A stretch of DNA of 64,000 nucleotides from Lachnospiraceae bacterium (GCA_024698145.1 JAILRO010000016.1:1-64000), one strand, 5' to 3'. Positions 50,776 to 59,900 are shown, counted from the stretch's first letter. Numbers and translations: made by a program. The notes: generated by a model not told the origin, from the sequence alone.

Positions 50776-53396
50776 AATTCCGTTGATTCCGAAACGTCAC
50801 TTACAGGTAACACCTCGTCTTCTCGTTCCTCCTTTATCATAATTATAATAAATAAAATTATTCCTATTATAGTTATAACAAGTCCTTTCATAAGTCCCGG
50901 ACTTTGATATTTCAATACGACATTAACCTCTCCGGCAGGAAGCTTTGCACCAAGCAGTCCTCCAACCAATGACATCGTGTCAACCTCTTTGCCGTTGGCA
51001 TATATTTTCCATCCGTCTTCGTAAGGTATTGATGTAAAGAACACCTCATCCTCTCCGGCTTCGACCGTTCCTTTGATAACCGTATCCGTTGCCGATATAA
51101 TCTTCATTTGTCTTTGAGAAAGATTCTCATATACCTTATCAAACTCCGATTTCAAAAACTTCATAGGATAGCAGTAAAGTTCTCCCGACATATCCTGTCC
51201 ATCATTTAACTCAAATTGTATATCAACAAGCTGACCTTTCTTCATCTCTCCGACATGGAAAACCTGTCCCTGATAACGGTCATACGCACGCTCCTTGCCA
51301 TCAATAAGAAGCGCAACCTTATGAACATTGCTTCCCCTACAGCTTATATACAAATCCATATCCTCCGGAACTGTATATATCATATCACCTCTGGCACTTC
51401 CATTGGCTTTTTTGTAGGTTGCATTATTGTCATCAACGAGCGTAAGGTCCATATTGGTACCGTACACTGACACATTCATATCATCAAAAATCGAAACAAA
51501 TACAGGCTCAATTCCCGTAAGCGCGCCGCACAATTCATTCTGTACGGTAAATGGTCCATTGTCGTAAGTTTGGAATCCAAGAATGTCGTCATTGACCATG
51601 TATCCTATCGAAAGTGCATCCGGATTCTCGTAAACGGTTACTTCGCCGTCTTTCGTTTTGCCGGTGTCACACACTGTCATATCAGTATCAACATTAACAA
51701 AGTCATGCTGTCTTGTATATACATGTTTCACGCCAAAAAGCGAATTAGTCACAGGCGTTGCACCATAATAAAGATACTCATTGGCTCCTGTGTAAAAACC
51801 AAGATCCCCCATAACATCAACCATGTCTCCATTGACGGTTGAGCAGAATATTCCAAGACTCTTAAGGTTATACCATGTAGCCTCGTCAACAGAAATCGGC
51901 TGTAAAATATCTGAACGTGATAACATTTCCTTGCTCTCAACGCGATCTCTCACTTCAAAAATCTCTGCTGTATTACCATAATAATATTCCATATCAGAAC
52001 TTCCGTCCTGGTAAAATCCATAAAGTCCGTTTACTGCCATTTCAAATATTGCAGTTACCAACAAAAGCGTTGCAAAGAACTCTCTCTTTACCTTTACCTG
52101 ACAATATACTCCCATGAATACGAGATACATTGTAAGAAGTGCCGCCGTTATAATGTAGCATTTATTCTCATAGGTAACCTCTGCGTTAAAATAACAGTAT
52201 ATTACGAATAGCATAGATAACGTATACGAAATCAAAACCATCGGTAAAATCAATTGTTCTCTCTTAAGGTAAACCTCGTAAGCCATCAACAGAAGAATAA
52301 ACACATATAAAAATGCGAATCTGTTGGGGATTCCGTACTGGTTGTGAAATCCATGCCAGATATAATTAAGCTTCACGTTATTGAAGCTTATGATAAACAT
52401 TATTTCAATAATCGCATAAATGATCTTTTTGGCTAATGATATGTCCCTGATAAAGAAGAACATAATCGCAAAAAGGATAGTTATAATTCCGCAATAAAGG
52501 TTCGTTCCGGCATCGCCAATCTGATTGGTAAGCACCTCCGAACAAAACATATGCGATCTTAACGTGTCTGCAAACTTGCCGTAAAACTCCCATTTAGGAA
52601 ACTCAAACTCTGCCGACGCCGTCGTCATTATTCCCTTGTACGCCGGGAGAAGCACTACCGCTCCCATCGCCGCTGCAACAAGCGATGATATTGCAAACTT
52701 AATTCCCTTTAACACGAAGTCATTAACATCCTTATAAGAAAGTGTGAAGAACCATATGATAAGGAACATGCATATCATAAAGCTTATATAGTAGTTACAG
52801 ATAAAACCGTACAAAAGCGCAAGAATGTACATCTTGCTTTTGCCCTCATTGTGAAGCTTCTGCATTCCAAGCATTATTAGAGGAAAGATCAGAATACAAT
52901 CGAGCCACATAAGGTTCCAATAATATCCAACCACATAACTTGAAAATGCATAAAGCAGGGCAAATGGTACTACCCCGATATTCTTGTTGGGCTTGCCTGT
53001 CCAGTGAACAAGCATGTACGCGAAAGTAAATGCCGACACAATAATCTTTAATGAGATTATTATATTAATTGCCATCGGCAAATGTGCCTTTGAAAAAAAC
53101 AATATAATGAAGCTAAATGGGCTCGACAAATAATACGACCACAAGGACAAAAAGTTGTTGCCCATTCCTATATCAAAAGTATACTGAATATCATTAATAT
53201 GTTTAAGCTTATCCTGATATTCCGAAAAAAACGGTAAATACTGATGAACTCCGTCAACCACTATAAGGCATCTGCCGCCAAATGGTCCTATTTTACCTAT
53301 TATCCATGCACCTAACATCATACCGAAAGCCAAAGCTATGGTTAAGATGTAGACATACTTATCTTTTATAAAGTCCTTTATACTATTGCTGTTCAT
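50772..53396 (-). CDS. YfhO-family membrane protein
   Basis: The 874-residue protein has about twelve membrane spans in its first 440 residues, a long extracytoplasmic region and a final span near 845 (LVITIIGIILFIIIMI). Near the start, GGRCLIVVDGVHQYLPFFSEYQDKL and GNNFLSLWSYYLSSPF are typical of YfhO proteins. In Bacillus and Listeria YfhO-type proteins help glycosylate lipoteichoic acid, and galU directly downstream fits that role. The start has only a weak ribosome site. Confidence 0.88.
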   Translation of the reverse strand: MNSNSIKDFIKDKYVYILTIALAFGMMLGAWIIGKIGPFGGRCLIVVDGVHQYLPFFSEYQDKLKHINDIQYTFDIGMGNNFLSLWSYYLSSPFSFIILFFSKAHLPMAINIIISLKIIVSAFTFAYMLVHWTGKPNKNIGVVPFALLYAFSSYVVGYYWNLMWLDCILIFPLIMLGMQKLHNEGKSKMYILALLYGFICNYYISFMICMFLIIWFFTLSYKDVNDFVLKGIKFAISSLVAAAMGAVVLLPAYKGIMTTASAEFEFPKWEFYGKFADTLRSHMFCSEVLTNQIGDAGTNLYCGIITILFAIMFFFIRDISLAKKIIYAIIEIMFIISFNNVKLNYIWHGFHNQYGIPNRFAFLYVFILLLMAYEVYLKREQLILPMVLISYTLSMLFVIYCYFNAEVTYENKCYIITAALLTMYLVFMGVYCQVKVKREFFATLLLVTAIFEMAVNGLYGFYQDGSSDMEYYYGNTAEIFEVRDRVESKEMLSRSDILQPISVDEATWYNLKSLGIFCSTVNGDMVDVMGDLGFYTGANEYLYYGATPVTNSLFGVKHVYTRQHDFVNVDTDMTVCDTGKTKDGEVTVYENPDALSIGYMVNDDILGFQTYDNGPFTVQNELCGALTGIEPVFVSIFDDMNVSVYGTNMDLTLVDDNNATYKKANGSARGDMIYTVPEDMDLYISCRGSNVHKVALLIDGKERAYDRYQGQVFHVGEMKKGQLVDIQFELNDGQDMSGELYCYPMKFLKSEFDKVYENLSQRQMKIISATDTVIKGTVEAGEDEVFFTSIPYEDGWKIYANGKEVDTMSLVGGLLGAKLPAGEVNVVLKYQSPGLMKGLVITIIGIILFIIIMIKEEREDEVLPVSDVSESTEL

Positions 53397-53424
53397 TGTT
53401 CTGTTCCAATCTATGTTATTTGCG

Positions 53425-54216
53425 TCAATCCATATAAGTTAAAATCTTTTCGTAAGACAGCTTTCCGCCGAACAAATCGAGTGCACTTCCGATGGTTACG
53501 TCTATCTTACCATTTGAAAGTCTTTTCAATTCCTCGATATCTTCATAACTTCCAACACCGCCGGCATAAGTTATAGGGATATCACATGCTCCCGCTAATA
53601 AACTAACCAATTCCTTCTCTACTCCGGAAGCCTTGCCCTCAACATCAACCGCATGAACCAAAAACTCATCGGCATATTGCGAAAGCTTAACCAAAAGCTC
53701 CTTCGAAAGAGGTTGTTTGGTGAAGTTCTGCCACCTGTCTGTAACTATATAATAGCCATCCTCATAATCAGGATCGTTTTCTTTCTTTTTGCAGGATAAA
53801 TCCAATACTAAATGTTCCCGACCCACCATGTCCAAAAGTTTTTCAAGGCGTTCATAATCTATCATACCGTCACGGAATACATATGAGGTCACGATTATAT
53901 GGGATGCACCCATTTCAAGGAAACTTCTTGCATTATCCGCAGTGATGCCACCGCCTATCTGAAGTCCGTTAGGATATGCAGATAGAGCAAGTTGTGCCTG
54001 CCTGATATCAGCCTCATACTCCGGTGTCCCGCACTTGTTAAGTAGTATTATATGTCCGCCTCTTATTCCACTCTGCTTATAGAAATTAGCGTAAAATGCT
54101 GCATCCTGTTCCGAAACAAAGTTCTCCAACACAAAGTTCTTATTGTCTGTGAGGCTTCCCCCAACAATCTGCTTGACTTGTCCGTTGTGTATGTCTATAC
54201 ATGGTCGAAATTTCAT
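53425..54216 (-). CDS. hisA: Eukaryotic-type HisA (ProFAR isomerase)
   Basis: The 263-residue TIM-barrel protein opens with FRPCIDIHNGQVKQIVGG and includes GLQIGGGITADNARSFLEMGA and the C-terminal ITYAGGVGSYEDIEEL phosphate-binding strands. These and the length match the fungal/plant form of HisA (yeast His6) more than the usual bacterial HisA of about 240 residues. HisA carries out the fourth step of histidine synthesis. No other his gene is nearby; it follows the yfhO unit on the same strand. AAAGGAT precedes the ATG. Confidence 0.8.
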   Translation of the reverse strand: MKFRPCIDIHNGQVKQIVGGSLTDNKNFVLENFVSEQDAAFYANFYKQSGIRGGHIILLNKCGTPEYEADIRQAQLALSAYPNGLQIGGGITADNARSFLEMGASHIIVTSYVFRDGMIDYERLEKLLDMVGREHLVLDLSCKKKENDPDYEDGYYIVTDRWQNFTKQPLSKELLVKLSQYADEFLVHAVDVEGKASGVEKELVSLLAGACDIPITYAGGVGSYEDIEELKRLSNGKIDVTIGSALDLFGGKLSYEKILTYMD

Positions 54217-54286
54217 TATTGTTATCCTTTATTTCAAAATATAAAACCGCAATTTCAATTGTAACACTTTTTGCTGATAAATACAA

Positions 54287-54469
54287 TCAAATACGCTTAT
54301 CAAACCCACACTTATTTTTGGATTTCTTTCTGCAATCTCCTTTTGTACTTCCGCACGGAAAACAACTGTTTAATTCGCGCTCCACCACACACAATCTGCT
54401 CAACATTTTTTTCACTATCGAATGCGACTCTTCAAGGTCATATAATATCTGGGACAGCTTTTCACCCAT
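54287..54469 (-). CDS. Small cysteine-containing protein behind a terminator
   Basis: From the ATG at 54469 the protein has 60 residues: an amphipathic helix (LSQILYDLEESHSIVKKMLSRL) and a Cys-rich basic end (CFPCGSTKGDCRKKSKNKC). Its ribosome site GGGTGG is the 3' arm of the trmB terminator hairpin and is separated from the ATG by the T tract. Translation would therefore require read-through of the terminator and opening of the hairpin. The protein looks coding, but the expression signal is unusual. Function unknown. Confidence 0.45.
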   Translation of the reverse strand: MGEKLSQILYDLEESHSIVKKMLSRLCVVERELNSCFPCGSTKGDCRKKSKNKCGFDKRI

Positions 54470-54470
54470 G

Positions 54471-54515
54471 AAAAAACCACCCTGCATAGCTTTGTGCTTA
54501 TTATATGCAAGGTGG
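54471..54515 (-). terminator. Terminator after trmB
   Basis: On the minus strand CCACCTTGCATA pairs with TATGCAGGGTGG and is followed by TTTTTTC. It lies between trmB and the 60-residue gene and sequesters that gene's ribosome site. Confidence 0.75.
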
Positions 54516-54528
54516 TTAATAATGTTCT

Positions 54529-55170
54529 TTATTTTTGTTTTATTTCCATACGACAAATAGGATTACCCAGCGCTACAAACTTAGTCTCATATTCTGTCAT
54601 TATATTACCTTCAACATACTCTGAGTTGTGAAGGTCAAAGGTGTGATTTAATAATTCCCAGTTAGTGGCAAGCTCAACCTGCTCAAGAGAGAAATCAAAG
54701 AGTGGACGATTATCCGTCTTAAAAATCACATGTCCGTCCTTTTTTAAAATCTTCTCATATCTTTCAAGGAACTGAACTGATGTAAGTCTTCTCTTTGCAT
54801 GTCGATCCTTTGGCCACGGATCTGAGAAGTTAAGATATATTCTGCCAACCTCATCCTTGTCAAAGACATCCGCAATATACTCTGCCTCCATGCGGATGAA
54901 CCTGATATTAGGAAGTTGTTCCTCGTCCTGCTTTTCCAAAGCTCTTACAAGCACCGAAGAGTATTTCTCTATTCCGACATAGTTGATATCGGGATTAAGT
55001 CGTGCATGCTCCATAATAAACTGACCTTTACCCATACCAATCTCTATGTAAATCGGATTATCATTACCAAAAATCTCTTTCCATTTTCCCTTTTGTTCGG
55101 TTTCATTTTTTACTGTAAATGGGCTTTCTGCAATCACATCTCTTGAACCCGGCACGTTTCTAAGTCGCAT
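54529..55170 (-). CDS. trmB: tRNA (guanine-N7-)-methyltransferase
   Basis: This 213-residue enzyme methylates G46 of tRNA. YIEIGMGKGQFI is the SAM-binding loop, and NFSDPWPKDRHAKRRL is the diagnostic TrmB segment with catalytic Asp. The C-terminus contains YVEGNIMTEYETKF, also typical. CGAGGATG precedes the ATG. AAAAGTTATAA-type repeats lie in its promoter region. Confidence 0.96.
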   Translation of the reverse strand: MRLRNVPGSRDVIAESPFTVKNETEQKGKWKEIFGNDNPIYIEIGMGKGQFIMEHARLNPDINYVGIEKYSSVLVRALEKQDEEQLPNIRFIRMEAEYIADVFDKDEVGRIYLNFSDPWPKDRHAKRRLTSVQFLERYEKILKKDGHVIFKTDNRPLFDFSLEQVELATNWELLNHTFDLHNSEYVEGNIMTEYETKFVALGNPICRMEIKQK

Positions 55171-55195
55171 AATATAACATCCTCGTTTCTTTTAT

Positions 55196-55245
55196 AACTA
55201 TTTGTCTCTTTTATAAGTTTTTATAACTTTTTATAACTTTTGTCA
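55196..55245 (-). repeat. TTATAA repeats in the trmB upstream region
   Basis: On the minus strand AAAAGTTATAA occurs twice in tandem and a related AAAACTTATAA follows, just after TTGACA (55245-55240). They overlap the promoter region of trmB and share the AGTTATAA core with the array at 20561-20628. This may be simple AT-rich promoter sequence. Confidence 0.35.
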
Positions 55246-55255
55246 ATGCGAAACA

Positions 55256-55293
55256 TAACAAAACCCCTTTAAGTAGATATCTGCTCAAAGGGG
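55256..55293 (-). terminator. Terminator of the BIG2 surface-protein gene
   Basis: On the minus strand CCCCTTTGAGCA-GATATC-TACTTAAAGGGG is followed by TTTTGTT. Confidence 0.85.
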
Positions 55294-55342
55294 CTTTGGT
55301 TAGTTATATAGAAGTTTTATGACCATATCTGATGTATAGCAT

Positions 55343-57619
55343 TTATCCTCTATTATAGGACTCATACTCTTCTTCAGTAATTTCTGTTTTTGTTTCTACC
55401 TTATTGACTGTAGCTTTTACAACAGCATTGGTATCTTTTTTAATATTAAATGTTGTTACATATTTGTATGTTACCTTATAATACTTATATTCTTCTGATT
55501 CTACTGATTCTACTGGCACTGCTTCAATACGAGTATTAGGGTATGTCTCAAGATTATACTCACCGGCTTTAAAATATATATATCCTCCATATCCGGCAAA
55601 ATCATCACCATTATACCATTTGCAATCCGAGATGGCGCGTCCAATAGCTTCATCCTCTGATTCAAGTGTTACAGGATAAATATCTAACTTAAAATCAAAA
55701 TCTGATGTTGTCTTTGTAAATGTCTGATTGTATAAGTATTTCGTTGTCTGTGCATAATCAGAATGCATATCATAAGATCTCATTCTTTCAAATATTACTT
55801 CACCCTTTGGCACAGCCTTTACTGCTTTTACTGCTTTTTCAGGTACCAATTCCACCATTTTGTCATTAATCTCATTGCTAATTACTATGTCATAAGTTCC
55901 AGGCAGCATTTCAAATGAATATATTCCACCGGATTCCGTATCAAAACTCCTTTCACAGTCATTATCTTTACTGATAAACTCTACACTGACACCTGAAATT
56001 GGATTACCTACAGCATCTGTAACTTTACCTGATACTGTGATTGATTGTTTTACATGAATTGTCAATGTAAACTCGCATGATTTAATATTTTCAACACTAG
56101 TAGCTACATCAGCCGCATCAAAAGCTTTAATCTTAATTACATAATCACCCGGGTTATTTATTAATCCACTTACATATCCTGAATTGTAATAAGTCGTACC
56201 ATCGTAATTTACCTGGAAGTCTTCAGGAAAATCCACTCCTGTATCTGCATCATCGTCTACCTGATAATAATAGTTGCCAGATCCTCCGGCTACAGGCGGT
56301 ACATCTAAATAGAAATGGTTTCCTGCATAAACTGTTTCTTCAGTAGATTCAGCAATAAGGCTATCTTTTGTGTACACAAGGAAGTTGACAATGTATGTTT
56401 TTGTATTTCCAAGCTCATCTGTTGCCTTTATTGTAGTAACTGTTTTCCCTGCTTTTGTAAAAGTTCCCTTTACTTCAATACCATTATACTTATTCTCCTT
56501 ATAAGTTAACCCTTCAGGCAAATTACTTACCTCATATGTGATATATCCCTCACCGTCTTCTCCAAAGTGAAAACTGCGTGAAAAACTTGAATAAAGTTCT
56601 TTTTTATAGGTTTCTGTAGAAACATAAGCAGCAGTACCTTCCTCGTACTGCGCCTCCATTGTCTTAACATCACCTGTAAGTGTAGATACAGTTATCTGAA
56701 CATACTCACCTTCTTCAATATGGCTTGCTGATGTAAGAGCAACAGTATGGTTGATACCATCCTTTGTAGTAAGACTTTCAATAGCAAGTGTTTTGTTATA
56801 TGAACCTTTTGCAGATCTCTTTACCTTCAATACAACATCTGAAACACTAACATTGTATGCACTGTCTAATGCGAATGTAAGCTCATTTCCATTTACAACC
56901 GCAAACTTTGCAAGATTAACTTTTGCTACAGGGTTTTCCGGTGTCTTTGGTGTTTCCGGTGTCTTTGGTGTCTCCGGTGTCTTTGGAGCTTCAGCAGCTA
57001 CTACTGTAACTGTGTATGTAGCTTTCTTCTTAGAACCGTCGATAGCTGCTGCTGTAACAGTTGCCGATCCTACAGCTACTGCTGTAACTTCACCGCTTTT
57101 ACTTACAGTTGCAACTTTCTCATTTGACGAAGACCAAACTACTGTCTGATCTGCACCTTTCTTTGCCTTAACAGTTGCCTTTAATGCTACTTTATCTCCA
57201 ACCTTAAGTGTTCCTGAAGTTTCATTAAGTGTTATGGATTTAACCTGCCCCTTCTTAACAACAACTTTAATGGTTGCTTTTTTATTTGCATCTTTCTTAG
57301 AAGTTACTGTAATTTTTGTCTTTCCTGCTTTCTTACCTAAAACCACGCCACTGCTTGATACTTTTGCGATTTTAGAGTTATCACTCTTGTACTTAACCTT
57401 CTTGTTAGCACTATTTGACGGCGTAACTGCCACTGTTGTCGTAAGTTTGGCCTTTTTGCCAACTGCAACAACAACTTCCTTCGTGCTTCCTGTTGCAGCA
57501 CTTGCAACCGTTACTTTACTTACTTTTACCTTGGCTGCCGAAGCCGGAACCGAAGGTACAACGGAAGCAAGCATTACCATAGCCAATGCTGTGGCTGCGA
57601 TTTTCTTGATACTCTTCAT
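55343..57619 (-). CDS. Secreted multi-domain BIG2 surface protein
   Basis: The 758-residue protein has a signal peptide (IAATALAMVMLASVVPSVPASA). Two BIG2 (bacterial Ig-like) domains follow (about 32-122 and 126-206, each ending ATVTAA or KITVTSKK). A PKTPET repeat linker (about 215-232) leads to a beta-rich region including an Ig-like ITYEVSNLPEGLTY segment, and a carboxypeptidase-regulatory-like domain (about 535-610, TVSGKVTDAVGNPISGVSVEF) precedes a C-terminal beta region. No wall-sorting motif is present. It is likely a secreted adhesin or polymer-binding protein. AGGAGG precedes the ATG, and a long hairpin lies in its leader. Confidence 0.85.
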   Translation of the reverse strand: MKSIKKIAATALAMVMLASVVPSVPASAAKVKVSKVTVASAATGSTKEVVVAVGKKAKLTTTVAVTPSNSANKKVKYKSDNSKIAKVSSSGVVLGKKAGKTKITVTSKKDANKKATIKVVVKKGQVKSITLNETSGTLKVGDKVALKATVKAKKGADQTVVWSSSNEKVATVSKSGEVTAVAVGSATVTAAAIDGSKKKATYTVTVVAAEAPKTPETPKTPETPKTPENPVAKVNLAKFAVVNGNELTFALDSAYNVSVSDVVLKVKRSAKGSYNKTLAIESLTTKDGINHTVALTSASHIEEGEYVQITVSTLTGDVKTMEAQYEEGTAAYVSTETYKKELYSSFSRSFHFGEDGEGYITYEVSNLPEGLTYKENKYNGIEVKGTFTKAGKTVTTIKATDELGNTKTYIVNFLVYTKDSLIAESTEETVYAGNHFYLDVPPVAGGSGNYYYQVDDDADTGVDFPEDFQVNYDGTTYYNSGYVSGLINNPGDYVIKIKAFDAADVATSVENIKSCEFTLTIHVKQSITVSGKVTDAVGNPISGVSVEFISKDNDCERSFDTESGGIYSFEMLPGTYDIVISNEINDKMVELVPEKAVKAVKAVPKGEVIFERMRSYDMHSDYAQTTKYLYNQTFTKTTSDFDFKLDIYPVTLESEDEAIGRAISDCKWYNGDDFAGYGGYIYFKAGEYNLETYPNTRIEAVPVESVESEEYKYYKVTYKYVTTFNIKKDTNAVVKATVNKVETKTEITEEEYESYNRG

Positions 57620-57642
57620 TTCATAATCCTCCTTTATTTTCC

Positions 57643-57696
57643 GGTTTTACCGTATTTAACCTGACAATTTTACTTGTCATTAACATACGGAAAACC
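57643..57696 (-). promoter_or_regulatory. Long 5' leader hairpin of the BIG2 gene
   Basis: On the minus strand GGTTTT-CCGTAT-TAA-TGACAA pairs with TTGTCA-TTA-ATACGG-AAAACC, giving an extended palindrome of about 54 bp that starts right after the predicted transcription start (promoter 57739-57711) and ends just before the ribosome site. It is a good candidate for an mRNA-stabilising or regulatory 5' structure. Confidence 0.65.
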
Positions 57697-57710
57697 TCAT
57701 TTAACGTGTA

Positions 57711-57739
57711 ATTATACAACATTCTATAATCAAAAACAA
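57711..57739 (-). promoter_or_regulatory. Promoter of the BIG2 surface-protein gene
   Basis: TTGTTT and TATAAT on the minus strand are separated by 17 bp. Confidence 0.65.
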
Positions 57740-57755
57740 TAACGGTTACGAAATT

Positions 57756-58178
57756 TTAACCGAAATTAACCGGCAAATCATAATTTTCTATCTTGACTGC
57801 AATCCATGGATAACTTACCAGCCCTTTTTCAAGTCCAACGTTATCATCACTTGTCAGATCCGTCTCAACATATATCGCATTTTCAGTCAGGTAAAGAGAC
57901 GAGACGACAACGTTTAAATCTCTTCTATCCTGTGCTCCATAACCCACAACAATATAGAGATAATCGTTCGTTCTGTAGGTGAACTTACACGGTTCCTTTT
58001 TCTTGTCATTTATAATATCAGTTAGTTCATGCGGAAGCCCCCTCTCGTCACAGACAAGATAATCAAGGTCCCTAACTTTTTTCTCGCTGTTTTTGTTAAA
58101 CTCACAACCCACAAGCGAAGCCACTAGAAAAGCAGCCAACATAATAATATGTACAAGTTTGTAAGTTTTTTTACTCAT
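57756..58178 (-). CDS. Small lipoprotein of unknown function
   Basis: From the ATG at 58178 the protein has 140 residues. LVHIIMLAAFLVASLVGC is a lipoprotein signal with the lipobox LVGC, so it is anchored in the membrane by a lipidated Cys. The rest is a small beta-rich domain (YLYIVVGYGAQDRRDLNVVV) resembling PrcB-like or similar folds, without a firm match. GGTGAAAG precedes the ATG. It is separated from the SleB-like gene by a terminator. Confidence 0.65.
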   Translation of the reverse strand: MSKKTYKLVHIIMLAAFLVASLVGCEFNKNSEKKVRDLDYLVCDERGLPHELTDIINDKKKEPCKFTYRTNDYLYIVVGYGAQDRRDLNVVVSSLYLTENAIYVETDLTSDDNVGLEKGLVSYPWIAVKIENYDLPVNFG

Positions 58179-58242
58179 ACTTTCACCAACTCTTTCTTCT
58201 CCATTTATCCATGCCTTATAAAACATTTCCTATATTATATAT

Positions 58243-58270
58243 GAAAAGCCCGGTCACAAAAATGACCGGA
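58243..58270 (-). terminator. Terminator after the SleB-like gene
   Basis: CCGGTCA-TTTTTG-TGACCGG followed by GCTTTTC on the minus strand; the T tract is short. Confidence 0.6.
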
Positions 58271-58296
58271 CTTCCCATAACACACACTATTTTTCT

Positions 58297-58980
58297 CTAT
58301 TTGAATTGGTGATTTCCTAAAGTAAATTTTGCATGAGAGAGATATCTTGAAAAATACAAAAGATTTTTAAGATCCTTTTCCTTACCGTCTTTTCTAACGG
58401 TTGTGGAACCCTCAAGCACTTCCTTCGCTGCTCTTAGACAGCTTGGCATCTCGCCTTTGAACTTATCGTTTTTTGCATATTTATCATACTTCTCAAGTGC
58501 CTTGCTAAGCGCTCCGTTTCTTACCGGAGAGAACTGACCTCTCTGGTATATTACCTCTTTGATTGTATCCGGGAAATCTTTGTCCTTTTTCCTGTTCATT
58601 ACAACGATTCCCACTGCTTTTTGTCCTGCGTAGCTTTCGCCTCTTGCTTCACAATAAATGATACAAGTCATATAACGAAGTTCTGCTTTACTGTATTTTA
58701 ATTTTTTGTCTTCTTCTTTTTTGACAATTCTCCGGGCTGTTGCCACTTCTTTTTTTACTGACTGCGTTGTACTTTCCGTCGAAGCTACTGTCTGCAATAG
58801 TGATTTGTTACTTCTGCCTGTTAATTTAATTCTGTTCTTCTTTTTTGCTTTGTTGCTGCGGTTAATAGTTACATTCTCTTTCGTAGTAGCTTTGGTTGCT
58901 GCATGTGTTGAAAAACAAATCATGAATGATAACATCATACATGCTGCAATTACGGTTACTATTCTTTTCATTACTATCAC
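58297..58980 (-). CDS. SleB-like cell wall hydrolase
   Basis: The 227-residue protein has a signal peptide (VTVIAACMMLSFMICFSTHAA), a Lys/Thr-rich linker and a C-terminal hydrolase domain of the SleB/Hydrolase_2 type (about 105-225: YMTCIIYCEARGESYAGQKAVGIVVMNR, QRGQFSPVRNG, CLRAAKEVLEG). SleB cleaves muramic-lactam-containing spore cortex, but related proteins also act on vegetative wall. Translation may begin at the GTG at 58980 or the ATG at 58971; GGAG is 4 or 13 bases away, respectively. Confidence 0.85.
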   Translation of the reverse strand: MIVMKRIVTVIAACMMLSFMICFSTHAATKATTKENVTINRSNKAKKKNRIKLTGRSNKSLLQTVASTESTTQSVKKEVATARRIVKKEEDKKLKYSKAELRYMTCIIYCEARGESYAGQKAVGIVVMNRKKDKDFPDTIKEVIYQRGQFSPVRNGALSKALEKYDKYAKNDKFKGEMPSCLRAAKEVLEGSTTVRKDGKEKDLKNLLYFSRYLSHAKFTLGNHQFK

Positions 58981-59133
58981 ACTACTCCTTTTCTTTTTAA
59001 TGTTACAAAATTGTTTTTATTTTTTGTGGGTTTGAAACACTTTAGTAACATTTATGTAACATATTATACACGACTTTTCAATTATGTCAACCCCTTTTTA
59101 TTTTTATGTCAACTTAAAACGCTTTTTTCGCAT

Positions 59134-59173
59134 AAAAAATACAGGTTGCAACTCTTTTCCGAGTCGAACCTGT
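59134..59173 (-). terminator. Terminator after atpZ
   Basis: ACAGGTTCGACTCGG...GAGTTGCAACCTGT on the minus strand is followed by ATTTTTT. Confidence 0.8.
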
Positions 59174-59202
59174 AACATTTTTGTAATATTTTGTCCGGTT
59201 AA

Positions 59203-59433
59203 TTATTTCTCATCATCTTTTCTATATGTGCTTTCAAAAAGATTCTTTCTTCCGAGAAACTTGCATATTACGTTATAGCAGGTCTTGTAACCACCCGCCA
59301 CTCCGAGTATCAGGAAAAAGATAAAGAGATTGGTTCCAAAGAAATAATCGATAAAATAACCTATGATACCACTTATAAATATTGCCGTCAGCATTGATAT
59401 TGCAAGCTGCGTTATTAAAGCCAGCATTTTCAT
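59203..59433 (-). CDS. atpZ: AtpZ/AtpI-type small membrane protein
   Basis: Starting at the ATG at 59433 (preceded by AAAGGAAT) the protein has 76 residues and two spans (LITQLAISMLTAIFISGIIGYFIDYFFG and FIFFLILGVAGGYKTCYNVI), the layout of AtpZ/AtpI, which assist F0F1-ATPase assembly or magnesium transport. No ATP synthase operon is adjacent. It lies 35 bp after rpiB. Confidence 0.75.
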   Translation of the reverse strand: MKMLALITQLAISMLTAIFISGIIGYFIDYFFGTNLFIFFLILGVAGGYKTCYNVICKFLGRKNLFESTYRKDDEK

Positions 59434-59468
59434 AGACTTATTCCTTTCCACCGTTACTTACGAATAAT

Positions 59469-59900
59469 TTAATCTTCCTCTAACATATTGATACGTCTTA
59501 CGTGTCGCTCCTCATTTGAGAATGGGGTATCCAAAAACGCATCCACAATCTTTAATGCAGGGCCGATTCCGACAACTCTTCCACCCATAGCAAGCATATT
59601 GGCATCATTGTGAAGCCTTGTTGCTTCCGCAGAAAATACATCGTGACAAAGTGCTGCACGAATGCCCTTTATCTTGTTAGCTGCAATCGAGATTCCGATT
59701 CCGGTACCACATATAAGTATTCCTCTTTCGCACTCACCTGAAGCAACCGCACGTGCTGCCTTCTTACCAAACACCGGATAATCCACGGAATCCTCTGAAT
59801 AAGTTCCAAAATCCTTGTATTCAAGTCCTCTTTCCTCCAGATGCTTCTTAACTTCCTGCATCAATTTGTAGCCTGCCTGATCACAACCTAAAGCTATCAT
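59469..59900 (-). CDS. rpiB: Ribose 5-phosphate isomerase B
   Basis: The 143-residue protein has the RpiB signature: GCDQAGYKLMQEVKKHLEE at the N-terminus, YPVFGKKAARAVASGECERGILICGTGIGI with the catalytic Cys of CGTG, and LCHDVFSAEATRLHNDANMLAMG. It interconverts ribose 5-phosphate and ribulose 5-phosphate; some members act on allose or galactose 6-phosphates. It probably shares a transcript with atpZ. Confidence 0.95.
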   Translation of the reverse strand: MIALGCDQAGYKLMQEVKKHLEERGLEYKDFGTYSEDSVDYPVFGKKAARAVASGECERGILICGTGIGISIAANKIKGIRAALCHDVFSAEATRLHNDANMLAMGGRVVGIGPALKIVDAFLDTPFSNEERHVRRINMLEED

